Assembly (NCBI GenBank): GCA_963699305.1
Contig: OY969431.1
Location: 868,001 to 932,000, forward strand
DNA from: JBGQAS01 sp963699305
Lineage (GTDB): Bacteria; Chloroflexota; Anaerolineae; Anaerolineales; Anaerolineaceae
Direction: 5' to 3'
DNA: 64,000 nt
Shown in pieces: positions 9,131 to 19,405 of this stretch. How positions within the stretch are numbered: the first letter of the stretch is position 1; the number at the start of each line of letters is the position of its first letter. A model generated the notes under the pieces. The model did no database searches. It was not told the DNA's origin and saw nothing but the letters and a program-made list of their open reading frames with translations. A program made the translations under genes and the position numbers.

Positions 9131-10552
9131 TTAATCCGCAAGATCTTTCGTATCTTTATCTTCTTTTTTACCCTTTATAAAATCTTCCTCACGAATTGAA
9201 ATCTCGACTGGTTTTATGTATTTTTTAATATATTGCCTTGTGCCAGAAATACCAAGGGAATTGAAGAGTTTTGTAAATTGCTGCTCCCATGCTTGAATAA
9301 TTCGCTGCTTGTCAGTATCAGGTAATTTCCATGATTGTGTCTTAAACGGACCAATCACATTTTTTCTTGCCTTATAGTAAAACTGCTCATTTGTCATATC
9401 TGGTTTGCGTTCATTGGCATAGTTAGCATCTAAGAATTTATACATTTTTGCCTTGAGTTCTTGCGGGATCAGGTCAAAAAATATATTGGTGAAATTAGTT
9501 GCGAGGTGAACTTCGCAAGCTTCATATTCCGGAAACTTGCTGAAAGCTGTTTCAGGAAGTGTGGATGCACCATGTTGAACAGTTCCACCCAAGCCGTATT
9601 CATTCCGAGCAACCCGTGAGAGATTCTTCAAGGTATCAAAATCAACATTCACTTTCGCGATAGAACCATCTGGTAGCACGACACCGCCATGAGAAGTTCC
9701 AGTTTGGACGCTGATTTTACTTAATCCTGCAAGTTCAGAACCATAATTCTTAAGGTGTTTGTTATAGCCACCCAGGTATGCTCGTAATTCTTCCCGCGTA
9801 GAATTATGTCCGCCAACTTCTCCAATTTCCCCTCCTATTGAGATCCTCATCCCTTCAGGTTCTTTGTCTCGAATATACGCAGTGAATTTTGCAGATAACT
9901 CAAAGTTCAGCTTTTGTTGCTCATCGATGGTTTGCTTGGTTAAATCAACCAACGTTGACGTATCGATGTCAATATTATAAAATCCAGCTTTAATTGCATC
10001 GTCAATTAATTCCTGTAACCCGGTAATTTCGGTTTCGGGTGATTTTTCATATTTTTTAGCAGATACTTGAAAATGATCACCTTGTATAAATATCGGACCC
10101 CGATATCCTGTTGCAATGGCAGCAGCCAAAATGGAAGAGGCATATTCACTCGGCCGTTGATCGGTATAGCCCATTTCGGAACGCGCGATTTCAAAGATTA
10201 GAGCTGACGCGTCCAATTTTAATGCGGCCCGGAAGACCGCTTGCGCTGCATCAAAGGACATTACTCTGAGGTTCATTGCAGGTACAGAAAAAGTGCTTGG
10301 TACTTCCCCTCGCCCTCTGGCAAGATATAACTCATTGATTGAGGCAGGGTAAATCCCTAATTCAACTGCGATCGAGCGTATGAGAAACCGTGCGTATGCG
10401 CTTTCCGGCTCAGTACCGAGGGCAGATTTTTCAGCCAATATACCAATTCGTTTTTGGATTGCAATGGCATCCTTAATAACGACCTTATTCTTTTCTACTT
10501 TGATTGCTTTTTCTGTCAATTCTTCAAATACTCTAATAATCTCTTTTTCCAT
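9131..10552 (-). CDS. Class II fructose-bisphosphate aldolase family protein
   Basis: A zinc-dependent class II aldolase of the long (about 470-residue) type found in some anaerobes. Zinc and phosphate motifs are visible: FIQGDHFQ, GGEIGEVGGHN, TGTSHGG and VQHGAST. I chose the ATG at 10552 because AAGGA lies 6 bases before it; a TTG further upstream is less likely. It follows the phosphofructokinase by 17 bases, so the pair should catalyse successive steps, fructose 6-phosphate to the triose phosphates. Tagatose-bisphosphate specificity cannot be ruled out. Confidence 0.88.
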   Translation of the reverse strand: MEKEIIRVFEELTEKAIKVEKNKVVIKDAIAIQKRIGILAEKSALGTEPESAYARFLIRSIAVELGIYPASINELYLARGRGEVPSTFSVPAMNLRVMSFDAAQAVFRAALKLDASALIFEIARSEMGYTDQRPSEYASSILAAAIATGYRGPIFIQGDHFQVSAKKYEKSPETEITGLQELIDDAIKAGFYNIDIDTSTLVDLTKQTIDEQQKLNFELSAKFTAYIRDKEPEGMRISIGGEIGEVGGHNSTREELRAYLGGYNKHLKNYGSELAGLSKISVQTGTSHGGVVLPDGSIAKVNVDFDTLKNLSRVARNEYGLGGTVQHGASTLPETAFSKFPEYEACEVHLATNFTNIFFDLIPQELKAKMYKFLDANYANERKPDMTNEQFYYKARKNVIGPFKTQSWKLPDTDKQRIIQAWEQQFTKLFNSLGISGTRQYIKKYIKPVEISIREEDFIKGKKEDKDTKDLAD

Positions 10553-10569
10553 AGTAAATCCTTGGATAA

Positions 10570-11739
10570 TCAACTTAAGAACATGGGTGTACCAATATAT
10601 TCCTTAATTTTTGGGCGGTAATTTTCACTATCATAAAAATTTGCTACATCCACTCTTTTCTTCCCGGTCATCATTTTATCAACCGGGACAGTTGTATATT
10701 TTCCTTCGTGCAGGGCAACCATCTTTCCAGTCTCATTCTTTTTGATCAATTGCACAGCCAAATGGCCATAGCACATGGCCACCATTCTATCGAGAGAATC
10801 AGGTGCTCCGGATCGCATCAGATATCCGAGTTGTTGGTAAAGAATATCCTGTCCCGTCTTCCGCTTGATATCTTCCGCCAATAGCAACCCGATTCCTCCC
10901 AGTTTTCGGTGACCAAACATATCCGCCTCTCCGCGTTCGACCACATCGCCACCTTCAAGTGTGGCGCCTTCCGAAATGGTAACAATCGCATAATTTGACG
11001 GATTGGCTCGCTTATCTTCAACAAGAAAATTAATGAGTTTGTCGATATTCACTGGCACTTCGGAAATTATCGCCCGATCCACATATGAGAGGTATGAACT
11101 GATGAGACTGGTTTCACCGGAATTTCGACCGAATAATTCAACGACAGCAATTCTTTCATGAGATCCTGCAGTAGATCGCATGTTCGTTATGAATTCCACA
11201 CTTCGAGTTATTGCTGTTGAAAATCCAATGCAATAATCCGTTCCGTATACATCGTTATCCATCGTTTTTGGGATCGATACTACGGGGACCCCTTCCTTAT
11301 GTAAACGTACACCAAAACTTAATGTATCGTCACCCCCAATAGGGATAATAACGTCCAATCCCAAATGTTCAATCACTTTTAATACGTAATCTGTGTAGTC
11401 CATTGTGCCTTTTTCATCAATTCTTTTCCCCCATTTTTGACTCTTTATAAAATCAGGGATTTTATTGAATGGCACATTCTGCGGATTGGTTCGAGAAGTA
11501 TGCAAGAACGTCCCCCCGGTTCTATCAACCGTACGAACATCATCTTTACGTAAAGTCTTAACGTAATAATCATACGTAGACCGTTCATTAAGGTTGTAAT
11601 TAAGCAAACCCGCCCAACCACGCCTTATTCCTATGACTTTGTATCCGTTCTCCAATGCACTCGATACCACAGCTTTAATACAAGGGTTCAGACCCGGGAC
11701 ATCACCCCCTCCGGTTAAAATGCCAATGGTTTTCGTCAT
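10570..11739 (-). CDS. 6-phosphofructokinase, PPi-type residues
   Basis: Phosphorylates fructose 6-phosphate. The family motifs GGGDVPGLNPCIKAVV, MDNDVYGTDYCIGF and GSHERIAVVELFGRNSGE are present. The two donor-determining positions read GGDDT (Asp where ATP enzymes have Gly) and PKTMDND (Lys where ATP enzymes have Gly). This Asp+Lys pair is the accepted mark of pyrophosphate-dependent enzymes, so the reaction is probably reversible and PPi-linked. The ribosome site AGAGGTG precedes the ATG. It lies between a DegS-like kinase and the aldolase. Confidence 0.9.
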   Translation of the reverse strand: MTKTIGILTGGGDVPGLNPCIKAVVSSALENGYKVIGIRRGWAGLLNYNLNERSTYDYYVKTLRKDDVRTVDRTGGTFLHTSRTNPQNVPFNKIPDFIKSQKWGKRIDEKGTMDYTDYVLKVIEHLGLDVIIPIGGDDTLSFGVRLHKEGVPVVSIPKTMDNDVYGTDYCIGFSTAITRSVEFITNMRSTAGSHERIAVVELFGRNSGETSLISSYLSYVDRAIISEVPVNIDKLINFLVEDKRANPSNYAIVTISEGATLEGGDVVERGEADMFGHRKLGGIGLLLAEDIKRKTGQDILYQQLGYLMRSGAPDSLDRMVAMCYGHLAVQLIKKNETGKMVALHEGKYTTVPVDKMMTGKKRVDVANFYDSENYRPKIKEYIGTPMFLS

Positions 11740-11763
11740 CCATTCACCTCTAAAAAGAAATTG

Positions 11764-12841
11764 TTATTTACTCTCTGGTTTTATTTCAACAAACGGGATC
11801 TGGAAGAAAATTGTGCTCCCTTTACCAGGGAACGAGTCGATCTGCATTTTTCCTCCCAGCATTTCCACACGTTCTTTGATCAACTTCAACCCAAGCCCGT
11901 TCGATTTACTTATCGAATCTGGATCAAATCCAACACCGTTATCACCAACTGAAATCTTTACTAGATCAACATCGATCACCATCTGAATGGTTATTTGCAG
12001 CTTACCGGGATTCTCCAGATTATGCTGAACGGCATTATCCATTAATTCCTGAACTGCTCGAAAAACCATCACCTCAAGATATGGTTGCAATCGTTTGTCT
12101 CCCCCGGTAACTGAAAGTGTCACCTCAACGGAATTTTGTTCTTTAAAATTCTCACTGTATCGCTTGACCGTAGGTATTAATCCAAGATCATCCAGCATCA
12201 TTGGCCGCAACTCGGTGATGAACGCGCGGACTTTTTGAAATGTGCTCATTGCGGCTGTCTTCAAATTTGTAATTTCATCTTTCGCTTTAGCTGGATCAAT
12301 TTCCAATAACCGCGAGACAATATCGGCTTGAACGATAAAGTTCGACATCGCTTGTGCTGGGCCATCGTGCATCTGTCTGCTCAACCTCTGGCGTTCCGTC
12401 TCTTGTGCATTAATTAGCATTTCTAAAGAAGCGGTTTGCTTGCTTTCCCCTTGGCTTATTCCACCTTGATTTTCTTTCGATAGAAAGGCTTGAGTCTTTT
12501 CGATTAAATCAACGTACTCTTTAAGAGAAGTCTGTTCGCTTTGAAGTTTCTCGAGCTGCCCGCGCATAACGATCATCCGTTGTTGCGCCTCCATTGCATT
12601 TGTATAGGCAATTCGTAGATCATTTGGTATTGCCTCGTTTACTTGATTGACCTGCTGGTTAACGCTGTCCGGTAATTGCATTATTACGTTGAACAAGTTT
12701 ACTTAATTCTGATTGACTTTGTTCAAGTATCAATGAAAGATCTTTTAACGTCTTCCTCGCTTGTTCAAAATCAAGTTGGAGCTCATTTGTAAATTCGTTA
12801 ATATTTGGACCGTTTTGTGATTCAATTTTTTCAAGAGCCAT
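11764..12841 (-). CDS. DegS-like sensor histidine kinase (frame broken near 12665)
   Basis: A cytosolic histidine kinase without membrane segments. An N-terminal coiled coil (about residues 1-110) as in DegS leads into a HisKA_3 dimerisation domain (ETERQRLSRQMHDGPAQA, His is the phosphosite). The C-terminal ATPase domain has DNAVQHN, DNGVGFDPD and GLGLKLIKERVE. The first 60 residues (12841 to about 12665) and the rest lie in different frames; one surplus base near 12660-12670 explains it. The start is the ATG after GGAGG. No response regulator is adjacent. The next gene downstream is the phosphofructokinase, 24 bases away. Confidence 0.8.
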
Positions 12842-12908
12842 ACAAATCCTCCAGCTTGATTCTCATTCTTCTATTAATTAACCAATTAAGTATAGCATAT
12901 CGAATAAT

Positions 12909-14397
12909 TTATTTTGATTTCAAAAGCAACACTTCCATGTTCGTCCCGCCAAATTTTCCCGAGAACAATCCTTTTGAATTAAAAATCACTTGCCCTCGTT
13001 TTACTAATTCAGGGTACCAATCTGGGAAAACGATTAAATAGTCAACCTTCAATTCATCCAAGTAAGTTGCTATTTTATTCTCATCCCGGATAAATGGAAT
13101 GACCTCCGGGGAAACCAATCCTGCAAGATCGACAATTTTTAGATCGGCAAAATAACCCAAAGCACCAATGTCATGAGCAGCTAAAATAACATCACTCGGA
13201 ATATTATTCTTGATCCACTTCGCCGTTGCAACCATTTCTGTCTCTATAAACCCGACATCATTTCCAAACGAAATTGCTCCTAATACAAAAAAGCCAATTG
13301 CAATTAATCCAATGGAAATCATCCATGCTTTCTTAATAAGTTGGATTAACAACCTTGTATGATTAGATAATAATCTTAATATCCCAAAGATACTCAGGAT
13401 AATAAATAATGGAATAACCGGCATGATATACCGTCCATGCTGATACATAACTGGCAATAAGAGTGCATAAACGAAGATAAATCCAAAAATCCAAAGTGCA
13501 AATCCAATTATCTTCCAATCCTTTTTAAGGATTGCATCATATATGACATAAAAAAAACCTGGAACAAGCACAATACCAATCCCTTTTAATGGTACTGATA
13601 ATAATCGCAAAAATCGAATTATTATCGATGTATCCAATAGACTGGCATATTCTGCTTGTTTTGCAAAAAATGTGTTACTGAACAATTTTCCTGAGAGCGC
13701 GTAGTTAAAAAGCATGTATAAAACGAGACAACTTATCACAATACCCATTAATTTAGCCAATATTAATGAATTTTTCTTTATTCGGGATCTTTCGTGTGAA
13801 AATAAACAACACAATAGGACCGAGCAGAGTTATGCCCTCAGGACGAATCCACAACGCTAATCCTGTAAAGAGACCAATGATCCAATAATTTTCTCTAGTA
13901 ATTGAAAGAAGATAGAACACATAAAGGCATATTAATGAAAGGAGCACAATTTCCATTCCAGAACCTGCTGCCCAAACCAAATGCCATTCGGTGATTAACA
14001 GAATGCCAATCCAAGGAATTCGTAAAGTATTTGTGGGGAAATTTATGTTAAATATATATTGTCCAAGAACACCTAATGAGAAAAGAAAGAAACTATTAAG
14101 TAAAAAAGACCACAGGATGGGATTCAGGTGAAATAGAAATGAAGGTGCTAATAGTACAGACCATAAAGGTGATGTCGATCCTGCTGTTGGAAATCCATGT
14201 TGAAAAGCCCATTCACCATAGAAATAAAAATTTCGAGCAAAACATTGATGGATCCATGCATCATCAAGTGGAAATCCGAAGCTATAAATCAAACGACTTG
14301 CAATTAGGTAAACACCAACGGAAAGAAATGCAGTCGCGAGCAAGATAAGAATCGTTACGACTTGAGTGGATTTTATAGAAGCAACTCGTCTACTCAC
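12909..14397 (-). CDS. GT-C type membrane glycosyltransferase (frame broken near 13780)
   Basis: A polytopic membrane protein of the ArnT/PMT-like GT-C superfamily, which moves sugars from polyprenyl-phosphate donors outside the membrane. The first luminal loop has the acidic motif FPLDDAWIH, followed by a GST-PLW pattern; many hydrophobic helices follow, then a C-terminal soluble domain with VDLAGLVSPEV. Two reading frames (14397-13753 and 13814-12909) are one protein. One A too many in the A-run near 13775 gives the break. Its first base overlaps the stop of the next GT-C gene. Confidence 0.78.
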
Positions 14398-15995
14398 TAA
14401 TCCACCGCTTTCAAAATTTCATAAATTTCGAATTGATCAACTTGCATTAAGAATCTGAACTGGTGAGTAGATTTTTTGTTATTATATAAATCATCTAATA
14501 ACTTTGTGTGATCTTGATCCAGTAATAAATATTTGGCGTTATATCGAAGACCAGCTTCGTAAACAGTTTCAACGGATCCAAAGGGAATAACAATAGCGGA
14601 TCGATCATTGACCACATAATATCCAGGAGGATTCTTTACCATTACGACATCTTCTCTTAAAACCCCAATCAACCTTAATGCTGACTCAACCTTTTCGTAC
14701 TCAATATGCTCTGCGTCCCATTTTCTTTCAACTAATGAAGGGCCGATGACTTTCTGGAGAAAAACGTATCCAGTTAATATGGCGCAAATAGAGATAATCC
14801 CGACTGAAAACACGTGAAAGGTAGTTTTACCATTCCAATGACGCGTTTTTTGACCCCAATTGATAAATCTATCTAATCCGACTCCTGCAAAAGCCCAAAA
14901 TACTGGTTGAAACGCTGAGCCGGAATGTAAGAAACCTCCTCTCATACCGGAAAAAGGAAAAACAATTGTCATAATTGTAAAGGTCATCAACCATAAAGAA
15001 AACAACAATGGGACAATCTTATTCTTCCACGAGCAAATTATTCCTGTCACGATTAGAGGAAAAAGTATGATAGTCCCTTGAACTACAATACTCGTCTGTA
15101 GATTGAGGAGCATCGCATTCATTATGTTTCGTAGGATTTGGACAATTCCTACAGAAACCCAGGAATTGAAATTAATGGCTGATGCAGGAAATGAAAACAA
15201 TTGATCGTATTCAGTCAACCATATTGTCTGTATTCCACCGGGGGGAAATAATGAACCAAAAATATGAGCATTTCGAATCATCCAGAAGGACATCACAAAG
15301 AAATAACCTAAAATGGTTAATAGTGGTGCAAGGAATCGTTCCATTTTTTGAAAGGTATTAACCCTAATACAAAACCAAATGGAAAAAATCAATACGAAAG
15401 CAAACCACAATAGCCCATCTGCACGAGTCAGGTGCATTAAACCTGCTAATAAACCAATCAATAACCAAATGAAAATTCGCGATATTGAATGCTTTATTTC
15501 TTTCAACTTAATCAAAATCAAGGCAATGATCGATGCTCCGACCAACATATAGATAACTACAGTTTCGGTAATTGAATAATAAATAATATAAAATCCACTG
15601 AAGATGGCAATAAAACCTGAAAACCACGCAAGCTTTTCACTTTTTTTAAAATTCCATGTCAACCATGCAGAAAGAACTGGAATAAATCCAGCAAGAAAGA
15701 CAAAACTCAAACGAGCATATAAGTATCCCGTATTATTAAAAAGCATCATCCCAATACTTGCAACAATTGAGGTCATTGGCATCCAATAAGTAAACGCAGG
15801 GTGTGGCAAGCCAGTTGGGTTATCCAAATAATTCCAAATGAATGCTTCAGAGGCCATATTCCCCTTAGCGATTTGAATTCCACCCGAATAGTAATAATCG
15901 GCATCCATAAATCCAGATGAAGTTTGAAATCGGATAATGAAAAATCCGATTACAATTTGGATGATGAAAAGGATGATCGGAATTCTAGAACGCAT
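14397..15995 (-). CDS. GT-C type membrane glycosyltransferase or mannosyltransferase-like protein
   Basis: A 532-residue integral membrane protein with about ten hydrophobic helices. An early acidic loop motif FMDADYYYSGG, then PHPAFTYWMPM, is typical of GT-C enzymes that use dolichol- or undecaprenyl-phosphate sugars. A soluble C-terminal tail of about 100 residues (VMVKNPPGYY, then IPFGSVETVYEAG) is shared in style with the preceding gene. It lies between two other GT-C genes with 1-base and 3-base junctions, so all three form one operon. Acceptor and sugar are unknown. Confidence 0.78.
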   Translation of the reverse strand: MRSRIPIILFIIQIVIGFFIIRFQTSSGFMDADYYYSGGIQIAKGNMASEAFIWNYLDNPTGLPHPAFTYWMPMTSIVASIGMMLFNNTGYLYARLSFVFLAGFIPVLSAWLTWNFKKSEKLAWFSGFIAIFSGFYIIYYSITETVVIYMLVGASIIALILIKLKEIKHSISRIFIWLLIGLLAGLMHLTRADGLLWFAFVLIFSIWFCIRVNTFQKMERFLAPLLTILGYFFVMSFWMIRNAHIFGSLFPPGGIQTIWLTEYDQLFSFPASAINFNSWVSVGIVQILRNIMNAMLLNLQTSIVVQGTIILFPLIVTGIICSWKNKIVPLLFSLWLMTFTIMTIVFPFSGMRGGFLHSGSAFQPVFWAFAGVGLDRFINWGQKTRHWNGKTTFHVFSVGIISICAILTGYVFLQKVIGPSLVERKWDAEHIEYEKVESALRLIGVLREDVVMVKNPPGYYVVNDRSAIVIPFGSVETVYEAGLRYNAKYLLLDQDHTKLLDDLYNNKKSTHQFRFLMQVDQFEIYEILKAVD

Positions 15996-15998
15996 CTT

Positions 15999-17282
15999 TT
16001 ATCCCTGCTTGGAACCGATATCCTGAGCCACTTTTTCGTACCATACAGTTGGTGGTCGGATAACCCACCATCGTACCCAATAAAGCAGCAGTAACAAGAG
16101 AAGCGGCAATGGGAAAATCAAAGCTGGACTGAAATATACATCTAGGAGGCTTCCATGCAATGCAAAATAGAGCACCCATAAACCAAATCCTAGAAGAACC
16201 ATGAAACCTAATGTCAATACATTCCCGACGCCTTTCCATCTATCATGCCAAGATATAAAAATCAGAGGCAGGATTGGAAGCAATATTATAAAATTGCCGG
16301 CATTGGTTGGAATTCCGACCCATTGACTTGCCACAATTGTCAAACATGCAGTCCAAAGGAATCGTTGCGATTGTGTCTTTCGCGCAAGCCACCACTCCAC
16401 TGCAAGGATCGCAATAGTGATTATCGAAATGACGGTTCCGACTCTCCCTCCAGTACTTGGCCACCAGTGAATTATCGCGTTACTGGGTGTTGATAATCCG
16501 GTTTTTTCCGTGGTTTGCATCAGAACGTGGAAGTATTGTAGTGTCCAATCTGGAATAAGGACGCTCGCAGCAACTCCCAGTAAGATCAAGGTAATGAACA
16601 GCCACAAGACAATCTTCTTTCTGCGTTGTACCAATGCCCAAAACACAATAAAGAGAATAAATACAATGGAAACACTTGGTTTAACTGTAATCAATCCAAG
16701 GAGAAATCCTGCAAATTCATCATGCCCTTGGGAAATTGCCAACAAACTGGCTGCTATTCCCAATCCCACAAACACAACAATGTCAGCATTAAGGATGGAA
16801 ATCAAACCCTGGAACCAAATAAATGAAAATGCAAAGAAAATAATAAGAATCCAATTTTTAGGTCTCCATTCAGCCAATCGAATAGAAATAAGTGCAATGC
16901 CTAACAAGCACAATTCTAAAATGGTCATCCATATTGCCCTGCTAATCGCGTAATCCCGTATCAATGCGAACGGCCCGAGAAGAATGATCGAATAGAGTGG
17001 GGAAACAAATCGACTCAATAATGGTTGATCTGGACTGGATTGTGAAGCGATTGCACTATTGATCCTGTTCGCTCCCTCATCGGAATACGGGCTGATCCCT
17101 TCTTGAAAGAAATTCCGGAATCCCATCCATTGAATAAAATAATCATTATCCTTTGAGCTTATTTTTGAAAAATAATAATTTCCCGTAGTGAGGATGATGG
17201 ATGCAACCACAATACATAAAGTAATGACAAGCCAGGCCTTCGATGCCCGTTTAGTTTTCAATGTCATCTCCGCTTGAAGCAA
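15999..17282 (-). CDS. GT87-like (DUF2029) membrane glycosyltransferase
   Basis: A polytopic membrane protein whose first loop, DNDYFIQWMGFRNFF then EGISPYSDEG, matches the DUF2029/GT87 mannosyltransferase style; NADIVVFVGLG and a GLITVKPS segment (Lys-Pro) follow. It is the first gene of the leftward GT-C operon. The start is unsure: a TTG at 17282 or the ATG at 17267. Either way its 5' end faces the divergent nitrilase gene, and the two share a short promoter region. Confidence 0.75.
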   Translation of the reverse strand: MLQAEMTLKTKRASKAWLVITLCIVVASIILTTGNYYFSKISSKDNDYFIQWMGFRNFFQEGISPYSDEGANRINSAIASQSSPDQPLLSRFVSPLYSIILLGPFALIRDYAISRAIWMTILELCLLGIALISIRLAEWRPKNWILIIFFAFSFIWFQGLISILNADIVVFVGLGIAASLLAISQGHDEFAGFLLGLITVKPSVSIVFILFIVFWALVQRRKKIVLWLFITLILLGVAASVLIPDWTLQYFHVLMQTTEKTGLSTPSNAIIHWWPSTGGRVGTVISIITIAILAVEWWLARKTQSQRFLWTACLTIVASQWVGIPTNAGNFIILLPILPLIFISWHDRWKGVGNVLTLGFMVLLGFGLWVLYFALHGSLLDVYFSPALIFPLPLLLLLLLYWVRWWVIRPPTVWYEKVAQDIGSKQG

Positions 17283-17302
17283 ATGTCATAGTATCTTTAA
17301 AT

Positions 17303-17308
17303 TATAAT
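17303..17308 (+). promoter_or_regulatory. -10 box 6 bases before the nitrilase start codon
   Basis: TATAAT ends 6 bases before the ATG at 17315 and no Shine-Dalgarno sequence lies between. The expected transcription start is the A of the ATG, which suggests a leaderless mRNA. No good -35 box is seen at normal spacing. Confidence 0.5.
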
Positions 17309-17314
17309 TCAGTC

Positions 17315-18103
17315 ATGAAATTTATTTTTTCAGTTGCTCAATTCAATATTCTGCCAGGCGATGGGGAAGCCAATTATAAAAAAGCGCTGTCGAGCATTGA
17401 CCGCGCTTTAGCAGATAACTCTAATTTGCTTGTTCTCCCTGAGTTATTTCTTACGGGATATGGATCAAGTAAGGGACCAACACCTCGCAATTTCCTGGAT
17501 GACATAATGTCAAGTCTACAGCATAATGCGAAACAGAAGCAATTATATATTTCTGGAACATATTCAGCGGAATTTCAGGGTCATCTTTATAACACTTTTT
17601 TCCTTTATTCTTCAGAAGGCGTGCTTGAATTAACCTATCAAAAAATTCATCTCTTTGGACCTATGGGAGAGACAAAATTTTTCCAACCCGGGAAGCACCT
17701 TAAATCCGTACAATGCCGTTTAGGACATATTGGTGCAGCTATTTGTTACGATCTTCGTTTCTCAGAAATGTTCGTGAATTTACGGGCTAAAGGAGTCGAA
17801 ATCTTCATCATCCCTGCGGAATGGCCGCTTGAACGAATTGCTCATTGGGAGATTCTGGTAAAAGCTCGTGCGATTGAAATGCAAGCCTTTGTGTTGGCGT
17901 CGAATTGTGTCGGAGCTTATGGGAACTTCGTTTTTGGCGGTCAAAGTATGATTGTGGATCCCTTGGGTAACATTCTTTGTAAAGGCAATTCTATTGAGGA
18001 GGGGGTTTTTTCAGCTGAAATAGACACTTCTCTTTCAGATCTCATCCGATCCAAATTTCCATCATTTTCAGACAGGAAGCCTGGGGTTTATAAAATATCT
18101 TGA
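17315..18103 (+). CDS. Carbon-nitrogen hydrolase (nitrilase/omega-amidase family)
   Basis: A cytosolic amidase/nitrilase-fold enzyme of 262 residues. The Glu-Lys-Cys catalytic triad is visible: VLPELFLTGY (Glu), YQKIHLF (Lys) and AAICYDLRFSEMF (Cys). The pattern resembles omega-amidase (Nit2-like) enzymes, but the substrate cannot be fixed. I chose the ATG at 17315; the upstream in-frame codons are unlikely because a -10 box lies there. It ends at a strong bidirectional terminator. Confidence 0.87.
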   Translation: MKFIFSVAQFNILPGDGEANYKKALSSIDRALADNSNLLVLPELFLTGYGSSKGPTPRNFLDDIMSSLQHNAKQKQLYISGTYSAEFQGHLYNTFFLYSSEGVLELTYQKIHLFGPMGETKFFQPGKHLKSVQCRLGHIGAAICYDLRFSEMFVNLRAKGVEIFIIPAEWPLERIAHWEILVKARAIEMQAFVLASNCVGAYGNFVFGGQSMIVDPLGNILCKGNSIEEGVFSAEIDTSLSDLIRSKFPSFSDRKPGVYKIS

Positions 18104-18108
18104 AACTT

Positions 18109-18152
18109 AAGATGATAAAAAGCGGAGTTTCAACTCCGCTTTTTATCATCTT
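18109..18152. terminator. Strong bidirectional terminator
   Basis: A 20-bp perfect stem (18109-18128 with 18133-18152), tetraloop TTCA, with A- and T-rich outer arms. It separates the nitrilase gene from the convergent acetyltransferase-like gene and works in both directions. Confidence 0.9.
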
Positions 18153-18154
18153 AT

Positions 18155-19292
18155 TTAGACTTTCTTATGATAGACTCGATGGTTTTTATAAGCTACTCCA
18201 CCTGAAGTGATCAGGTCTTTACGCATTTGCTTGGTAGTTTCTGCAACTTGCGTTAATTCAGCATGTTCGAATGAAAAACTGATTTAATGTTTGTTCCATT
18301 TCATAATAGAGTAACGCATTTGCACCTCTACCATGGAATTCTGGCAGGACGCCCGCCCCATTTAATGAAACCCAATTAGATTTTTTCAATTCATTCATAA
18401 TATCCAGAATGGCAAATGGTGTTGCAAGTGAAACGTGACCTCCATGCCGTTGCATCGCTGCAGACGCATCTGGAAAACCAAGCAGGAAGCCAACAATTTC
18501 ATCATGGTATGTGATCAACTTAATCAACGAAGGTATAGCTACGCTCAAGAGATTCTTTAGTATCAAATCTACTTCACCCTCCGTTAATGGATAGTACTCC
18601 CAGTTATTGATAAAGGTTTTATTGTATGCCTGACCAATTCGTTGCGCCCATTGTTTTAATTCCTTCTTCGACTTCATCTGCACTACTTTGAAAGTGCCGC
18701 GCTCTTTCACCCTGCGTGCCACTTCACGAACTTTTTCCGGCAGGATGTAATTTTCCCGTTTAAGATAACAGGAAACAAAATCGACTTCCTTTTCAAAACC
18801 TGCTTTCTCCATCAAACGTACATAATACGGAAAATTGTAATTCATCATATTCATCATTTGACGGTGCTCAAAACCTTCAATTTGAATTCCGTAACCATCA
18901 AATGCGCTAAAACCTTTAGGTCCTACAATTTCATTCAGACCGCGGGCTCTTCCCCATTCAGCAACCCGCTCAAATAGTCGATCTGTTACTTCCTGATCAT
19001 CGATTGAATCATACAAGTAAAACTGGATTTTCTTCGTTCCGTGATATTTATTAAAAGAACGGTTTTCCATGGCAGCTACCCGACCTACGATTTTTCCGTC
19101 TTTCTTTGCAACAAAAAAATCCGCATCGTTTTGTTCATAAAATGGATGTTTTGTTTTATTCAGCATCAATTGAATATCGCTAAAAAAAGGTGGTACCCAC
19201 TGAGGAGTCCCTTGATAGAGATCATAATGAAATTGAATGAACTCTTTTACTTGCATTCTATTTTTTGTGTCCACCAGTTCTACGTTTATCAT
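18155..19292 (-). CDS. GNAT-like acetyltransferase family protein (frame broken near 18280)
   Basis: A conserved bacterial protein of unknown function with a split GNAT-like fold: WVPPFFSDIQ near the start, GRVAAMENRSFN, GLNEIVGPKGFSAFDGYG and NYNFPYYVRL. The annotated-looking frame stops early at 18258. In the next frame the expected family tail follows directly (FEHAELTQVAETT, then GGVAYKNHRVYHKK) and ends at 18155. Removing one T from the T-run near 18280 joins them. The joined end lies three bases from the terminator, which supports the reconstruction. Substrate unknown. Confidence 0.75.
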
Positions 19293-19405
19293 TTATGATT
19301 CCTTTTTAATAATTGGATAATCAAACCTCAGGCAGTATACAACATAAATAAATTTTTTGTAACAAGCGATAATTTGGTAAAATGAACTAATGAATGAGGA
19401 AACTA

